DNA of 64,000 nt from Lysobacterales bacterium (GCA_017302135.1 JAFLDZ010000004.1:241961-305960); one strand, 5' to 3'. Numbered from the stretch's first letter, positions 30,576 to 41,680 are shown. Numbers and translations are program-made. Notes: generated from the sequence alone by a model not told the origin.

Positions 30576-31454
30576 TCAATCGTTGTCCAGCGCCGACTTC
30601 TCGCTGGCCAGCGGATTGAGCTTGCGGAAGTTGGACGGATAATCCGGCCACTTGCCGTCGCCCTTGAGCCACGGGTGCTGCGGCGCTTTCTGCTGCAACT
30701 GCTGGCGCGCGCTGTCGGCGAGCGCGGTGTTGCCCAAGTGGGTGTAGGCCTCGCCCATGATCGCGATCCCGTCGTTCTCGAATACGTTGCCAGGGTAGGT
30801 TTCGCGCACGTATTCGACGCGCTCGATCGCGGCCACGTATGCGGTGCGGCGCAGGTAATACAGCGCTGTTTCGATTTCGTGGCGGGCGAACAGATCGCGC
30901 AACTCGTTCATACGCTTGACCGCGTCGGCAGCGTAGCGCGAGTTCGGATAGCGTTCGGTGACGATCTTGAAGTCGTTGAAGGCCTGCTGCGGCGTGGCCA
31001 GATCGCGGCGGCTGGCGTCGAGTTTCCACACCCGCTGCAGGAACACGGTGTCGCGGCTGGAGTTGACCAGTCCGCGCAGGTAGTAGAGATACGCGGCGTT
31101 GCGGTGGGTCGGATAGGTGCGCAGGAAGCGGTCGATGGTCGAGATCGCGTCGTCGTTGGTGCCCATCTTGAACTGCGAGTAGGCGGTTTCGACCAGGGCC
31201 TGCTCGGTGTAGGGGCCGTAGGGATACTGTGCGATCAGGCGCTTGTAGGTCAGCACTGCCGAGTCGTAGTTGCCGTTGCGGATCGCGCGCTTGCCCTTCT
31301 CGTACAGCTCGGCAACGGGCACGCCCTCGTTCGCGCTCTTGTCCTTGAACACGCCCTTGAGGCGGGCGCAGCCCGAGCTGCCGAAGGCGAGGATCAGAAC
31401 CAGCAGCAGGGTCGGACGCAGGAAGGCGGAGAGCGAAAGTCTACGAAGAGGCAT
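30576..31454 (-). CDS. bamD: Outer membrane protein assembly lipoprotein BamD
   Basis: BamD is the essential TPR lipoprotein of the BAM complex that folds outer membrane beta-barrels, anchored to the inner face of the outer membrane. The 292-residue product has a lipoprotein signal with acceptor C29 (FGSSGC), followed by five tetratricopeptide-like helix pairs (AELYEKGKRAIRNGNYDSA, YTEQALVETAYSQFKMG, and later repeats). ATG 31454 is chosen because the signal peptide begins there; the open frame upstream has no family resemblance. It is divergent from rluD, a common arrangement in gammaproteobacteria. Confidence 0.95.
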   Translation of the reverse strand: MPLRRLSLSAFLRPTLLLVLILAFGSSGCARLKGVFKDKSANEGVPVAELYEKGKRAIRNGNYDSAVLTYKRLIAQYPYGPYTEQALVETAYSQFKMGTNDDAISTIDRFLRTYPTHRNAAYLYYLRGLVNSSRDTVFLQRVWKLDASRRDLATPQQAFNDFKIVTERYPNSRYAADAVKRMNELRDLFARHEIETALYYLRRTAYVAAIERVEYVRETYPGNVFENDGIAIMGEAYTHLGNTALADSARQQLQQKAPQHPWLKGDGKWPDYPSNFRKLNPLASEKSALDND

Positions 31455-31564
31455 GCGGGCTGCTGCGGGGCGGGTGAGCGGGCGATAATACCAGCCCGGG
31501 CCGTCCAGCCCACTTAACCGCGCAGAACCGCAGGGCTCGCGCGACCCCGATTCAGGAGCCCCGG

Positions 31565-32560
31565 ATGCCCGCAACACCCTCAATGCCCGCTCAGGACACC
31601 ATCGCGCGCACCGCCGTGGTGCCCGATGCGGTGTCCGGACGCCGGTTCGACGCGGTGCTGGCGGAGCTGTTTCCCGAGTTCTCGCGCTCCCGGCTCGCCG
31701 AATGGATCAAATCCGGCGACGCCGTGCTCGATGGCCGCCAGGTGCGTCCGCGCGACCCGGTGCGCGGCGGCGAGACGGTGACGTTGACCGCCGTGCTCGA
31801 GATCCAGACCCGCTCCGAGCCCGAGGACATCGCCCTCGATGTCCTGTACGAGGATGAGGATGTGTTCGTGCTGAACAAGCCCGCCGGGCTGGTGGTCCAT
31901 CCCGGCGCCGGCAATCCCGCCGGCACACTGGTCAACGCGCTGCTGCATCGCGACCCGAGCCTCGCGACGCTGCCGCGCGCCGGCATCGTCCATCGTCTCG
32001 ACAAGGACACCTCCGGGGTGATGGTCGTGGCCCGGACCCTGCCGGCGCACACCGCACTGGTGGCGCAGCTGTCGGCGCGCGAAGTGCATCGCCAGTACCT
32101 CGCGGTGGTGGTCGGCTCGCTGGTGTCGGGCGGCACGGTGAATGCCGCGATCGACCGGCATCCGCGCGACCGCCTGCGCCAGGTCGTGCGCGAGGACGGC
32201 CGCGAAGCGGTGACCCATTACCGGCTGCGCGAACGCTTCCGCGCCCACACGCTGCTGGAATGCCGGCTCGAAACCGGGCGCACCCACCAGATCCGCGTGC
32301 ACATGGCGCACATCAAGCATCCGATCATCGGCGATCCGCTCTACGGCGGCCCGCTGAAACTGCCGAAGGGTGCGACCGCCGGACTGGTCGAATCGCTGCG
32401 CGGTTTCAAGCGCCAGGCGCTGCACGCCGAAACCCTCGAATTCGTCCATCCGCTCAGCGGCGAACCGGTCCGCTGCTCCACGCCGATGCCGACCGACATG
32501 CAGGCGCTGGTCGCCACACTGCGCGAGGACACCCGCGAAGCCGAGGAACGCGCGCGGTGA
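31565..32560 (+). CDS. rluD: 23S rRNA pseudouridine(1911/1915/1917) synthase
   Basis: RluD makes pseudouridines in helix 69 of 23S rRNA. The 331-residue protein has an N-terminal S4-like RNA-binding domain ([19 protein letters not shown]) and the catalytic core with HRLDKDTSG, in which D146 is the catalytic aspartate, then [24 protein letters not shown] precedes the ATG. It overlaps pgeF by 4 bp and diverges from bamD, the usual neighbourhood. Confidence 0.97.
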   Translation: MPATPSMPAQDTIARTAVVPDAVSGRRFDAVLAELFPEFSRSRLAEWIKSGDAVLDGRQVRPRDPVRGGETVTLTAVLEIQTRSEPEDIALDVLYEDEDVFVLNKPAGLVVHPGAGNPAGTLVNALLHRDPSLATLPRAGIVHRLDKDTSGVMVVARTLPAHTALVAQLSAREVHRQYLAVVVGSLVSGGTVNAAIDRHPRDRLRQVVREDGREAVTHYRLRERFRAHTLLECRLETGRTHQIRVHMAHIKHPIIGDPLYGGPLKLPKGATAGLVESLRGFKRQALHAETLEFVHPLSGEPVRCSTPMPTDMQALVATLREDTREAEERAR

Positions 32561-33312
32561 GCGAAGGGCCGCTGCTGTATGCCGATTGGTCGGCACCGGC
32601 GGGTGTGCACGCTTTCACCACGCTGCGCCATGGCATCGGTGCGTCGCAGCCGCCGTTCGATACCTTCAACCTCGGCAACCGTCACGTGGCCGATGGCGAC
32701 GACCCGGCCACGGTCGAGCGCAACCGCGAACTGTTGATCGAACACGCCGCGCTGCCGTCCGTACCGCATTGGCTGAAGCAGGTGCACGGTGTGGATGTGG
32801 TGCGCTGCGAGACCGGATCGAACGGCGACGAAGCCATCGCCGATGCCTCGGTCACATCGACGCCCGGCGTGGTGCTCGCCATCCTGACTGCGGATTGTCT
32901 GCCGGTCGTGTTCGCTGCGGACGACGGACATGAGGTCGCCGCCGCGCACGCCGGTTGGCGCGGACTCGCGGCCGGTGTGCTGGAAGCCACCGTGACGGCG
33001 ATGCGTACGCCGTCCGAACGCGTCGTTGCATGGCTGGGTCCTGCAGCCGGGCCGCAGGCCTATGAAATCGGCGAAGAGGTCTATCGCGCATTCGTCGATC
33101 GCGAGCCCGCAGCCGTCGCCGCTTTTGTCGCGACCCGTCCCGGTCATTGGCGCGTCGATCTGTATGCCCTGGCGCGGATGCGTCTCGCGCAGGCCGGCGT
33201 GAGACGGATTCATGGCGGCGATCTGTGCACCATCTCCGAGCCGCAGCGTTTCTTCTCGCATCGACGCGATGCCCGCACCGGACGGATGGCGACGCTGGTC
33301 TGGTTCGACTGA
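32557..33312 (+). CDS. pgeF: PgeF/YfiH laccase-domain protein (peptidoglycan editing factor)
   Basis: The family has been described both as a peptidoglycan editing factor that hydrolyses mis-incorporated residues in muropeptides and as a purine nucleoside phosphorylase-like enzyme. The 251-residue product carries the three zinc-site motifs: LKQVHG (His), TADCLPV (Cys) and [10 protein letters not shown] (His). The start is GTG 32557, overlapping the rluD stop as GTGA, with GAGGAA about ten bases before it; no ATG nearby fits the family N-terminus. Confidence 0.93.
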   Translation: MSEGPLLYADWSAPAGVHAFTTLRHGIGASQPPFDTFNLGNRHVADGDDPATVERNRELLIEHAALPSVPHWLKQVHGVDVVRCETGSNGDEAIADASVTSTPGVVLAILTADCLPVVFAADDGHEVAAAHAGWRGLAAGVLEATVTAMRTPSERVVAWLGPAAGPQAYEIGEEVYRAFVDREPAAVAAFVATRPGHWRVDLYALARMRLAQAGVRRIHGGDLCTISEPQRFFSHRRDARTGRMATLVWFD

Positions 33313-33397
33313 GTGTCGCGCCGCTTGTCGCCCGCCGCCTGTCGATGACCATGATGATTCCTGTCGCAGACGCGCCATCGGGAGCATCGACAGGTTT

Positions 33398-34816
33398 TCA
33401 GGCAGCGCAGCCGATGCTCGGGATGACCTTTGCCGTGCCGCTGCCCGGGTCGGCGGCCGCCAGCGCTTCGAGGAAGGTCCTGCGCCATCGCGTGATGTCG
33501 TGTTGTTCCAGGGTGTCCATCATCGCCCGCCATCGATCCACGCGTTCCTGCAGCGGCATGGTCAGTCCGGCGTCGATGGCATCGGCCACGCCGTCCAGAT
33601 CGTAGGGATTCACGATCAGGGCCTCGCGCAGTTCATGGGCGGCGCCCGCGAAACGCGACAGCACCAGCACCCCCGGATCGGCCGGGTTCTGCGAGGCGAT
33701 GAACTCTTTCGCAACCAGATTCATGCCGTCGCGCAGGGGCGTGACCAGCCCCAGACGCGCGCTGCGGTAGTAGCCGGTCAACACGTCGTGCGAGAAGTTG
33801 CGGCCGACATAGCGCAGCGGCGTCCAGTCCGGTTCCGCGTGACGGCCGTTGATGTGTCCGGTGAGTTCTTCCAGCTCCCGGCGCAGCGTCTGGTATTCCG
33901 GCACGTCGCTGCGCGAAGCGGGCGCGATCTGCAGGTAAGTGATGCGGCTGCGATGCTGCGGATGGCGTTCCAGCAAGCGGGACACCGCCCGGAAGCGGTC
34001 CGGTAGCCCTTTCGAATAATCCAGCCGGTCCACGCCGATCGCCAGCGCGCGGCCGCCCAGGCTCGCCTGCAGCCGGCGGACGCTGCTGCGCCGGGTGCCG
34101 GCCGCGGACTGCCGGGCGATCTGCTGGGTATCGATGCTGATCGGAAAATGCAGCGCGCGGAATCTGCGCCCTTCCGCGTTCTGCAGCCAGTCGTCCTCCA
34201 GTACGCGACCGTCGCCGAACAGGCGCACGTAGTCGCGGAAACGCTCGACATCGCGCCGCGTCTGGAAACCGACCAGATCGTACGCGCCCAGTGCGCCGAA
34301 CAACTCGCGATGGCCGGGCAGCGCCGAAATCAGGTCCGATGAGGGCAGCGGCACGTGCAGGAAGAAGCCGATCCTGCAGCCGATGCCGCGTTCGCGCAGA
34401 TAGCGCGCCAGCGGGATCAGGTGGTAATCGTGCACCCAGACCGTATCGTCCTCTTTCAGCAGCGGCGCCAGGCGCTCTGCGAACAGCGCATTCACGCGCT
34501 GATAGCCGGCGTGGGTCTCACGGGTGTAATCGACCAGATCGGGCCTGAAATGCAGCATCGGCCACAGGCTGCGGTTCGCGAAATTGTTGTAGTACGCGTC
34601 GTGATCCTCGTTCGAAAGATCCATCGTCACGAAGCGCAGATCGCCGTCGCGGACCTCGTGCAGCGTCCCCGAGGCTTCGCGTACGCGTTTGCCGCTCCAG
34701 CCGAACCACAGGCCGCCGCTTTCGCGCAGCGCCGCGTTCAGCGCGACCGCCAGGCCGCCCGCGCGGCTTTCCTGCGGCAGCGCGACCCGGTTGGAAACGA
34801 TGACCAGCCGGCTCAT
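33398..34816 (-). CDS. otsA: Trehalose-6-phosphate synthase
   Basis: OtsA (GT20) transfers glucose from UDP-glucose to glucose-6-phosphate to give trehalose-6-phosphate. The 472-residue product begins [11 protein letters not shown] and shows [54 protein letters not shown] and [14 protein letters not shown], which together make the donor and acceptor sites. ATG 34816 overlaps the GH15 stop by 4 bp. It is the last gene of the otsB-GH15-otsA operon, so synthase and phosphatase are made together. Confidence 0.97.
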   Translation of the reverse strand: MSRLVIVSNRVALPQESRAGGLAVALNAALRESGGLWFGWSGKRVREASGTLHEVRDGDLRFVTMDLSNEDHDAYYNNFANRSLWPMLHFRPDLVDYTRETHAGYQRVNALFAERLAPLLKEDDTVWVHDYHLIPLARYLRERGIGCRIGFFLHVPLPSSDLISALPGHRELFGALGAYDLVGFQTRRDVERFRDYVRLFGDGRVLEDDWLQNAEGRRFRALHFPISIDTQQIARQSAAGTRRSSVRRLQASLGGRALAIGVDRLDYSKGLPDRFRAVSRLLERHPQHRSRITYLQIAPASRSDVPEYQTLRRELEELTGHINGRHAEPDWTPLRYVGRNFSHDVLTGYYRSARLGLVTPLRDGMNLVAKEFIASQNPADPGVLVLSRFAGAAHELREALIVNPYDLDGVADAIDAGLTMPLQERVDRWRAMMDTLEQHDITRWRRTFLEALAAADPGSGTAKVIPSIGCAA

Positions 34817-36609
34817 ACCATCTCCCGCCACGGTTTGCTGAGCCGCATCGCGGCGATGATCAGGCCGACATGCGAATAGGTCTGCGGGAAATTGCCCCAG
34901 GCCTCGCCGTCTTCGAACGCCTGATCCTCCGACAGCAGGCCCAGCGGATTGCGCCGCTGCAGCACACGCTCGAACAGCGCGCGGGCTTCATCGCGCCGGC
35001 CGATCGCCGCCAGCGCATCGATGTACCAGAAGGTGCAGATGGTGAAGCTGGTTTCGGGCGTGCCGAAGTCGTCCGCCGCGACATAACGGAACAGCGCGTC
35101 GTCGCGCTTCAGCTCGCGGCCGATCGCTTCCACCGTGGCGATGTAGCGCGGATCGTCGCCGGCCACCAGGCCGATGTCTTCCAGCAGCAGCAGGCTGGCG
35201 TCCAGGCGCTCGCCATCCAGCACATCGACGAAGTGGCCGAGGGCCGCATTCCATCCGCGCGCCAGGATCAAGCTGCGGATCGTGTCCGCGCGCGTTTGCC
35301 ACAGCCCGCTGCGGTCTTCGATGCCCAGCTGACGGGCGATCTTCGCCAGCCGGTCGCAGGCGGCCCAGCACATGGCCGACGAATAGGTATGCACGGCGGC
35401 ACGGCCGCGGAACTCCCAGAGCCCCGCATCCGGCTGGTCGTGCAGCGCCCAGGCGCGTTCGCCCAGGCCCTCCAGCCTCGCGAACATCGCGACGTCGCCG
35501 GGTGCGTTCACCCGCCGATCGAAAAACAGCTGCGTCGACGCCAGGATCACGCTGCCATAGGCGTCGTGCTGCGGCTGCAGCCAGGCAAGATTGCCGCGGC
35601 GCACCGGGCCCATGCCGCGATAGCCCTGCAGCGCCTCCATGCTTTCCTCGTGCAGCTCGCGCTCGAAGCCGATGCCGTAGACCGGCTGCAGATGGCCATC
35701 GTCTCCGGTCGAAAGGTTGAAGATGTAGCGGATGTAGTCCTCCATCGTCCGCGTCGCTCCGAGCCGGTTCAGCGCACGCACCACGAACGCGGCGTCGCGC
35801 AGCCAGCAATACCGGTAGTCCCAGTTGCGAGTGCTGTCGGGCGCCTCGGGAATGGAGGTGGTCATCGCGGCGACGATGCCGCCGGTATCTTCGTACTGGC
35901 AGAGTTTGAGCGTGATCGCGCTGCGGATCACCGCGTCCTGCCACTCGAACGGAATCGACAGGTAACGCGTCCATTCGTGCCAGTAGTCGAGCGTGCGCTG
36001 TTCGGCGTTGTGCACGAAGCGCGCGACCGGCTGGGTCAGGGTTTCGTCGGGACCGAGGATGAGGTTCAGTTCGCGGTCCAGCACGAATGGCATGGCATCG
36101 AGCAGCATCCGCACCGGCGCATCGCTGGTCAGCCGCAGGGTGGTGGCGTCCAGCATGAAGCGCAGATGGTTGCTGCCCCAGGTGCGCTCGGCCGCGCGTT
36201 CGCCCCAGCCGTTCAGCGGTTCGATGCGGATGCGGATCCGCGGACGTCCCTGCAGGGGGCGGATCCGCCGCACCAGCATCACCGGGCGGTAGAAGCGCTC
36301 GTGATCGCGCCAGCGCGGGGCGAAATCGACGATCTCCAGCGCGCCGCCGTCGTGGTCGTGCAACACCGTGCGCAGCACCGCAGTGTTGCCGACATAGGCC
36401 TGCTCCGCGTGCGAGAAATGTTCGATTTCGACGGCGTAAACGCCGCCCTCGCGTCGCGGCGACAGCAATTCGCAGAAAGCAGGGTCGCCGTCGAAGGCTG
36501 GAAGACAACTCCACACCACGCGGGCTTTCGCGTCCAACAAGGCACTGAAACTGCCGTTGCCGATGATGCCAAGGTCCAGGTTGCCGTGGGCGGGGGAGCG
36601 GTTGTTCAT
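34813..36609 (-). CDS. Glycoside hydrolase family 15 protein (glucoamylase/trehalase-like)
   Basis: GH15 includes glucoamylases and bacterial trehalases, acting by an (alpha/alpha)6 barrel. The 598-residue protein has no signal peptide, so it acts in the cytoplasm. It has an N-terminal beta-sandwich (LGIIGNGSFSALLDAKARVVWSC), then the barrel with the family motif NWDYRYCWLRDAAFVVRAL and EAWGNFPQTYSHVGLI near the end. AAGGA precedes ATG 36609. It overlaps otsB and otsA by 4 bp each, so its substrate is likely trehalose or a related alpha-glucoside; whether it degrades trehalose or processes another sugar cannot be told. Confidence 0.92.
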   Translation of the reverse strand: MNNRSPAHGNLDLGIIGNGSFSALLDAKARVVWSCLPAFDGDPAFCELLSPRREGGVYAVEIEHFSHAEQAYVGNTAVLRTVLHDHDGGALEIVDFAPRWRDHERFYRPVMLVRRIRPLQGRPRIRIRIEPLNGWGERAAERTWGSNHLRFMLDATTLRLTSDAPVRMLLDAMPFVLDRELNLILGPDETLTQPVARFVHNAEQRTLDYWHEWTRYLSIPFEWQDAVIRSAITLKLCQYEDTGGIVAAMTTSIPEAPDSTRNWDYRYCWLRDAAFVVRALNRLGATRTMEDYIRYIFNLSTGDDGHLQPVYGIGFERELHEESMEALQGYRGMGPVRRGNLAWLQPQHDAYGSVILASTQLFFDRRVNAPGDVAMFARLEGLGERAWALHDQPDAGLWEFRGRAAVHTYSSAMCWAACDRLAKIARQLGIEDRSGLWQTRADTIRSLILARGWNAALGHFVDVLDGERLDASLLLLEDIGLVAGDDPRYIATVEAIGRELKRDDALFRYVAADDFGTPETSFTICTFWYIDALAAIGRRDEARALFERVLQRRNPLGLLSEDQAFEDGEAWGNFPQTYSHVGLIIAAMRLSKPWREMV

Positions 36610-37364
36610 GCGGATCCTTCGGAGATGAATGTGTCCAGCCAGGCGCGTACGGACGCCGGATCGGGCAGCGAAAAACGCGCGGCGCTGTCGCTGCGCGCAC
36701 CCACCAGGATGCTGTCGCCGTCGCGGACGTTGATCGCGCGGAAACCGGGCTCGTCGGTCAGGTCATCGCCGACGAATACGGGACGTCTGCCGCGGAACGG
36801 TGCGCTTTCCATCAGCGCTGCGATGGCCGTGCCCTTGTCTTCGTCGCCATTCAGCAGTTCGATGACGCAATGGCCGGGTTGCAGCCGGTACCCCGGCAAC
36901 CCTTCCAGCGCCTCGTCCGCGAATGCGCGCAGCGCCGCTTCCGCATCCGGCGCCGCTCGCCAGTGCAGCGCGATGCCGGCGCCCTTGTTTTCCGCGATGG
37001 CGCCCGGATGACGCATGCACAGCGCCACTGCTTCCGCGACGATGTGCGGCAGGGATGCGCATGGCGCCGGTTTTCGCAGCACGCCGTCCCGGGTGCGCAA
37101 TTCATTGCCGTGCAAGCCGGCAGCCGGCAGCCTCAACGGCCAGAACAACGTGTCGAGTGCGTCCAGCGACCGCCCACTCACCAGCGCCAGTGCACCATTC
37201 AGCGCATGGCTCAACAGGTGCAGTCTGCGGCGCAGATCCGCCGGTAACGTCACCAGATGCGGCGCGGGTGCGAACTCGATCAAACTGCCGTCCACATCGA
37301 GAAACAACGCGCAGCCGGCGTGAGGCGAGGGCGGGCGCGGCCGATAAAGCTCCAAGCCATCCAT
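36606..37364 (-). CDS. otsB: Trehalose-6-phosphate phosphatase
   Basis: OtsB removes phosphate from trehalose-6-phosphate. The 252-residue HAD-superfamily protein has the nucleophile motif LFLDVDGSLIEF (DxDGS in place of DxDGT), VSGRSLDAL, and the C-terminal FVGDDLTDEPGFRAI that binds Mg. It is the first gene of the ots operon and overlaps GH15 by 4 bp. It diverges from clpB, so the 200-bp spacer holds both promoters. Confidence 0.95.
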   Translation of the reverse strand: MDGLELYRPRPPSPHAGCALFLDVDGSLIEFAPAPHLVTLPADLRRRLHLLSHALNGALALVSGRSLDALDTLFWPLRLPAAGLHGNELRTRDGVLRKPAPCASLPHIVAEAVALCMRHPGAIAENKGAGIALHWRAAPDAEAALRAFADEALEGLPGYRLQPGHCVIELLNGDEDKGTAIAALMESAPFRGRRPVFVGDDLTDEPGFRAINVRDGDSILVGARSDSAARFSLPDPASVRAWLDTFISEGSA

Positions 37365-37490
37365 GGATTCAGGCTAGTCATGCAGACGTTAGGAAAGCGT
37401 TCAATGCATGTGCCACCACGCGATCGTGCACCATGCAAGGCAAGCTCGTGCGCGATGCGACCAGGCCCCCACGATGATCCGACCGGCGGG

Positions 37491-37518
37491 CTTGGAATCC
37501 ATGCTTTCAGCCCACATT
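37491..37518 (+). promoter_or_regulatory. Possible heat-shock (sigma-32-like) promoter of clpB
   Basis: CTTGGAA at 37491 and CCCACATT at 37511 are spaced by 13 bases and resemble the sigma-32 consensus CTTGAAA / CCCCATNT. It lies about 50 bp before the clpB start codon. Two mismatches keep this tentative. Confidence 0.55.
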
Positions 37519-37564
37519 CCGTGAGCATCGCGGCCTCGCCGCCCTTTCTTGCGGAGTCCAGACC

Positions 37565-40150
37565 ATGCGCATGGACAAACTCACCTCGCGTTTCCAGCAG
37601 GCCATCGCCGACGCCCAGTCGCTGGCCGTCGGCCGCGATCACAACGTCATCGAACCGGTGCACCTGCTGGTGGCGCTGCTCGACCAGCAGGGCGGCGGCA
37701 CGCGTCCGCTGCTGGCGCAGTCCGGCGTCAACGTGCCGGCCCTGCGTGAGCGTTTGGGCGAAAGCCTGGAAAAGCTGCCGAAAGTCTCCGGTCAGGCCGG
37801 CAGCGTCAACGTCGGCAACGATCTGGCGCGGCTGCTCAACGTCACCGACAAACTCGCGCAGCAGCGCGGCGATGCTTTCATCGCCAGCGAACTGTTCGTG
37901 CTCGCTGCGCTCGACGACGGCGGCGACACCGGTCGCGCGCTGAAAGCCGCGGGTGCGAACAAACAGAAGCTCGAAGCTGCGATCGAGGCGATGCGCGGCG
38001 GCGAGAAAGTGCAGAGCGAGAACGCCGAGGAACAGCGCCAGGCGCTGGAGAAATACACCATCGATCTGACCGCGCGCGCGGAGTCCGGCAAGCTCGATCC
38101 GGTGATCGGCCGCGACGAGGAAATCCGCCGCACCATCCAGGTGCTGCAGCGCCGGACCAAGAACAATCCGGTGCTGATCGGCGAGCCCGGCGTGGGCAAG
38201 ACCGCGATCGTCGAAGGTCTGGCCCAGCGCATCATCAACGGCGAAGTGCCGGAAGGCCTGCGCGGCAAGCGCGTGCTGTCGCTGGATATGGGCGCTTTGA
38301 TCGCCGGCGCGAAATTCCGCGGCGAATTCGAAGAGCGCCTGAAAGCCGTGCTGAACGACCTGGCCAAGAACGAAGGCCAGATCATTCTGTTCATCGACGA
38401 ATTGCACACCATGGTCGGTGCGGGCAAGGCCGAAGGGTCGATGGATGCCGGCAATATGCTGAAGCCTGCGCTGGCGCGCGGCGAGCTGCACTGCATCGGC
38501 GCGACCACGCTGGACGAATACCGGAAGTACGTCGAGAAGGACGCGGCGCTGGAACGCCGTTTCCAGAAAGTGTTTGTCGGCGAGCCCAGCGTCGAGGACA
38601 CCATCGCGATCCTGCGCGGACTGAAAGAACGCTACGCGGTGCACCACGGCGTCGAGATCACCGACCCGGCGATCGTCGCCGCAGCCACGCTGTCGCATCG
38701 CTACATCGCAGACCGGCAGTTGCCCGACAAGGCCATCGATCTGATGGATGAAGCCGCGTCGCGGATCCGCATGGAGATCGACAGCAAGCCCGAGGAACTC
38801 GATCGCAAGGAGCGCCGGCTGATCCAGCTCAAGATCCAGCGCGAGGCGCTGAAGAAGGAAAAGGACGATGCGTCGAAGCAGCGGCTGGCCGATCTGGAAG
38901 CGGAGATCGCTACGCTGGAACGCGCGTTCAACGATCTGGAGGAAATCTGGAAAGCCGAGAAAGCGGTGGTACAGGGCACCACCAAGCTCAAGGAACAGAT
39001 CGAGGCCGCGAAGCTGGAACTCGAATCCGCGCAGCGCCGTCAGGACTACGCGAAGATGAGCGAAATCCAGTACGGCCGCATGCCGGAACTCGACAAGCAG
39101 CTGAAAGCCGCGCAGGAGGCTGAAACCCAGGGCTTCACGCTGCTGCAGGACAAGGTGACCGAAGAGGAAATCGCCGAAGTGGTGTCGCGCTGGACCGGCA
39201 TCCCGGTCAGCAAGATGCTGGAGGGCGAGCGCGACAAACTGCTGAAAATGGAGCAGATGATCGGCGCGCGCGTGGTCGGGCAGGCCGAAGCGATCAAGGT
39301 CGTGTCCGATGCGGTCCGTCGCACGCGCGCCGGTCTCAGCGATCCGGATCGTCCCAGCGGCTCGTTCCTGTTTCTCGGGCCGACCGGCGTGGGCAAGACC
39401 GAGCTGTGCAAGGCGCTGGCCGATTTCCTGTTCGACTCCACCGATGCGATGGTGCGCATCGACATGAGCGAATTCATGGAGAAACACGCGGTGAGCCGTC
39501 TGGTCGGCGCGCCTCCGGGCTATGTCGGCTACGAAGAAGGCGGTTATCTCACCGAAGCCGTGCGTCGCCGGCCGTACAGCGTGATCCTGCTCGACGAAGT
39601 GGAGAAGGCGCACCCGGATGTGTTCAACATCCTGCTGCAGGTGCTCGACGACGGTCGTCTCACCGACGGCCAGGGCCGCACCGTGGATTTCCGCAATACG
39701 GTGATCGTGATGACCTCGAATCTCGGCTCGCAGATGATCCAGGAGATGAGCGACGACGACAGCGCCGAAAGCTACACCAAGATGAAGGCGGCGGTGATGG
39801 GCGTGGTGCAGGCGCATTTCCGCCCGGAGTTCATCAACCGCCTCGACGATATCGTGGTGTTCCATCCGCTGGACAAGGCGCAGATCCGCGAGATCGCCAA
39901 GATCCAGATGCGCGGACTCGAAAAGCGTCTGGGCGAGCGCGGCATCCGCATCGAGCTGTCGGAGAAGGCCTTCGACCTGCTCGGCAACATCGGCTTCGAT
40001 CCGGTCTACGGCGCGCGGCCGTTGAAACGCGCGATCCAGCACCAGCTCGAAAATCCGCTGGCGCAGAAGATCCTCGGCGGCGCCTACGGCAACGGCGATC
40101 TCATCCGCGTGGATGCCGAAGCCGGGGCGCTGGTGTTCGGCAAGTCGTAA
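37565..40150 (+). CDS. clpB: ATP-dependent disaggregase ClpB
   Basis: ClpB is the hexameric AAA+ chaperone that with DnaK rescues aggregated proteins after heat stress. The 861-residue protein has the Clp N-domain, AAA-1 with Walker A GEPGVGKT, a long coiled-coil middle domain (residues about 400-525, rich in E/K/R, e.g. [17 protein letters not shown]), AAA-2 with GPTGVGKT, and the C-terminal small domain. ATG 37565 is 8 bases after GGAG; an ATG two codons later is an alternative. The length and order of domains are standard. Confidence 0.98.
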   Translation: MRMDKLTSRFQQAIADAQSLAVGRDHNVIEPVHLLVALLDQQGGGTRPLLAQSGVNVPALRERLGESLEKLPKVSGQAGSVNVGNDLARLLNVTDKLAQQRGDAFIASELFVLAALDDGGDTGRALKAAGANKQKLEAAIEAMRGGEKVQSENAEEQRQALEKYTIDLTARAESGKLDPVIGRDEEIRRTIQVLQRRTKNNPVLIGEPGVGKTAIVEGLAQRIINGEVPEGLRGKRVLSLDMGALIAGAKFRGEFEERLKAVLNDLAKNEGQIILFIDELHTMVGAGKAEGSMDAGNMLKPALARGELHCIGATTLDEYRKYVEKDAALERRFQKVFVGEPSVEDTIAILRGLKERYAVHHGVEITDPAIVAAATLSHRYIADRQLPDKAIDLMDEAASRIRMEIDSKPEELDRKERRLIQLKIQREALKKEKDDASKQRLADLEAEIATLERAFNDLEEIWKAEKAVVQGTTKLKEQIEAAKLELESAQRRQDYAKMSEIQYGRMPELDKQLKAAQEAETQGFTLLQDKVTEEEIAEVVSRWTGIPVSKMLEGERDKLLKMEQMIGARVVGQAEAIKVVSDAVRRTRAGLSDPDRPSGSFLFLGPTGVGKTELCKALADFLFDSTDAMVRIDMSEFMEKHAVSRLVGAPPGYVGYEEGGYLTEAVRRRPYSVILLDEVEKAHPDVFNILLQVLDDGRLTDGQGRTVDFRNTVIVMTSNLGSQMIQEMSDDDSAESYTKMKAAVMGVVQAHFRPEFINRLDDIVVFHPLDKAQIREIAKIQMRGLEKRLGERGIRIELSEKAFDLLGNIGFDPVYGARPLKRAIQHQLENPLAQKILGGAYGNGDLIRVDAEAGALVFGKS

Positions 40151-40155
40151 CGCGA

Positions 40156-40185
40156 CGTGCCGGTACCGTTCGCGGTGCCGGCACG
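40156..40185. terminator. Hairpin between clpB and the YceH gene
   Basis: A 13-bp stem with one T-G wobble encloses a TTCG tetraloop (arms at 40156-40168 and 40173-40185). It lies 5 bp after the clpB stop and 13 bp after the convergent yceH stop, but no strong T tract follows, so it may act as a bidirectional transcript-end stabiliser. Confidence 0.7.
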
Positions 40186-40198
40186 CTATTGGAATGTG

Positions 40199-40864
40199 TC
40201 AGTCAGCAGTTGTGCCGGCGTTCGCTTCGAGCACAGCCACCCGCGCCTCCAGCGCATCGATCCGCGCCAGCAGCGCATCCATCGCGTCGCTGTCGTGCGC
40301 GCGCGACGATGAGCTCTCGGCGCTGCGCTCGGGCATCACCGGTTCGCCGCACAGCAGCTGCGCATAGCGGTCTTCGCGCTGGCCACCGCCGCGCGGCAGC
40401 CGGCGGACCATCGGCGCTTCGCGTTCGGCCAGACGTTCCAGGGTGTGGCGCACATCGTCGATGTCGGCGAAACGGTGCTGGCGCTCGCTGCGCGTGAGCA
40501 GTTCGTTCAACGTCTGCGGCCCGCGCAGCATCAGCAGCGAGAGCAGCGTGGTCTGTGCCGGCGTGAGGTCCAGCACTTTGTCCATGCGATGCAGGTAGCG
40601 TTCGCTGCGGGCGCCGTACTCGGATTTGACCAGACCACGCACTTCCATCTGCCGCAGCGCGTGGCCGACATCGCCGATGTTGAGATTCATCGTCGGTTCG
40701 CGCGCGGTTTTCTGGTTGCAGGCGAGCACGACGTTGTTGAGCGTGATCGGATAGACGTCGGGCGTGGTCGCGGCTTTTTCGATCAGGCTGCCGAGGATGC
40801 GTGCTTCGGTGGGCGTCAGGCGTGGCGTGGCGGTCTCGTCGGTGCGTTCTGCGGGCGTGTCCAT
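40199..40864 (-). CDS. YceH family protein (UPF0502, DUF480)
   Basis: The 221-residue protein matches the YceH family, which carries two winged-helix domains and whose role is not settled. Landmarks are [37 protein letters not shown] at residues 15-51 (only part quoted here as key segments) and [18 protein letters not shown]. The C-terminus ends in a Glu/Ala coiled-coil-like stretch ([18 protein letters not shown]). AGGA precedes the ATG at 40864. It is convergent with clpB. Confidence 0.88.
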   Translation of the reverse strand: MDTPAERTDETATPRLTPTEARILGSLIEKAATTPDVYPITLNNVVLACNQKTAREPTMNLNIGDVGHALRQMEVRGLVKSEYGARSERYLHRMDKVLDLTPAQTTLLSLLMLRGPQTLNELLTRSERQHRFADIDDVRHTLERLAEREAPMVRRLPRGGGQREDRYAQLLCGEPVMPERSAESSSSRAHDSDAMDALLARIDALEARVAVLEANAGTTAD

Positions 40865-41006
40865 CGTGTGTCCTGATGCAAGTTGCAACGATTCTAACGG
40901 CTTGTTGCAGCATTCATCCGCAGGGATGCATGCTCGCGGTGATGTTCGACGCGCGCGGCGAGGCTTTGCCGCCGGGCGGCGATCCCATCCCCCGAGGAGA
41001 TTTCCC

Positions 41007-41456
41007 ATGCGAAAGACCGTGCAAACCCATTCGATCCGCATCTTGGCGCTGTGCCTCGCGCTGGCAGCAGCCCCGTCGGCAATGGCCGGCGACATCACCT
41101 GCAAGATGACCTACAGCCTGTCCGGCTGGTCCGCCTTCTACAAGACCGCGTCCGGCACCGGCACCGTGAACTGCAGCAATGGCCAGAGCATGTCGGTGAA
41201 AATCGAGACCAAAGGCGGTGGTCTCACCTTCGGCAAATACAAGATCCGCAACGGCTTCGGCCAGTTCGCCAATGTCGACGATATCCGCGACGTGCTCGGC
41301 AGCTACGCCACCGCCGAGGCGCATGCCTCCGCCGAAAACAGTGCATCCGCGCAAGCGATGACCAACGGCAAGGTGTCGCTGGCGCTGTCGGGGAAGGGCA
41401 AGGGCTGGTCGCTCGGCGTGGCATTCAGCCGTTTCGCGATCGAAGCCGCGAATTAG
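41007..41456 (+). CDS. Small exported protein of unknown function
   Basis: The 149-residue product starts with a clear Sec signal peptide (cleavage near AMA-GD, residues 26-28) and continues as a glycine/serine-rich soluble domain with two cysteines in the mature part (ITCKM and VNCSNG), which may form a disulfide. Segments such as [15 protein letters not shown] and [18 protein letters not shown] recall periplasmic lipid-binding or DUF1134-like proteins, but I cannot assign a family. GAGGAGA gives it a strong ribosome site. Confidence 0.8.
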   Translation: MRKTVQTHSIRILALCLALAAAPSAMAGDITCKMTYSLSGWSAFYKTASGTGTVNCSNGQSMSVKIETKGGGLTFGKYKIRNGFGQFANVDDIRDVLGSYATAEAHASAENSASAQAMTNGKVSLALSGKGKGWSLGVAFSRFAIEAAN

Positions 41457-41493
41457 TCGAGGACATCGCCGCAGGGCATCACAGCAGAGCATC

Positions 41494-41515
41494 GCGGCCA
41501 GCTGCGGCTGGCCGC
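41494..41515 (+). terminator. Hairpin after the small exported gene
   Basis: A perfect 9-bp GC-rich stem (GCGGCCAGC / GCTGGCCGC) with a TGCG loop, 37 bp after the stop codon. No T run follows, so it may not be a complete rho-independent terminator. Confidence 0.5.
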
Positions 41516-41680
41516 CAGCGGGTTTCGTTGAAAATGATCGACGCGGCGTTCGATTTTCCGCGAATGCTGCTATGCAAGATGACAGCGCTCTGAAAGCTCT
41601 CTAGATTCGACGCACCATTCGGTACCGTATTGAAGCGGTCCTGACCAGTTCGTTGAATTTGGATTCCCAGGAGGGAGCGG

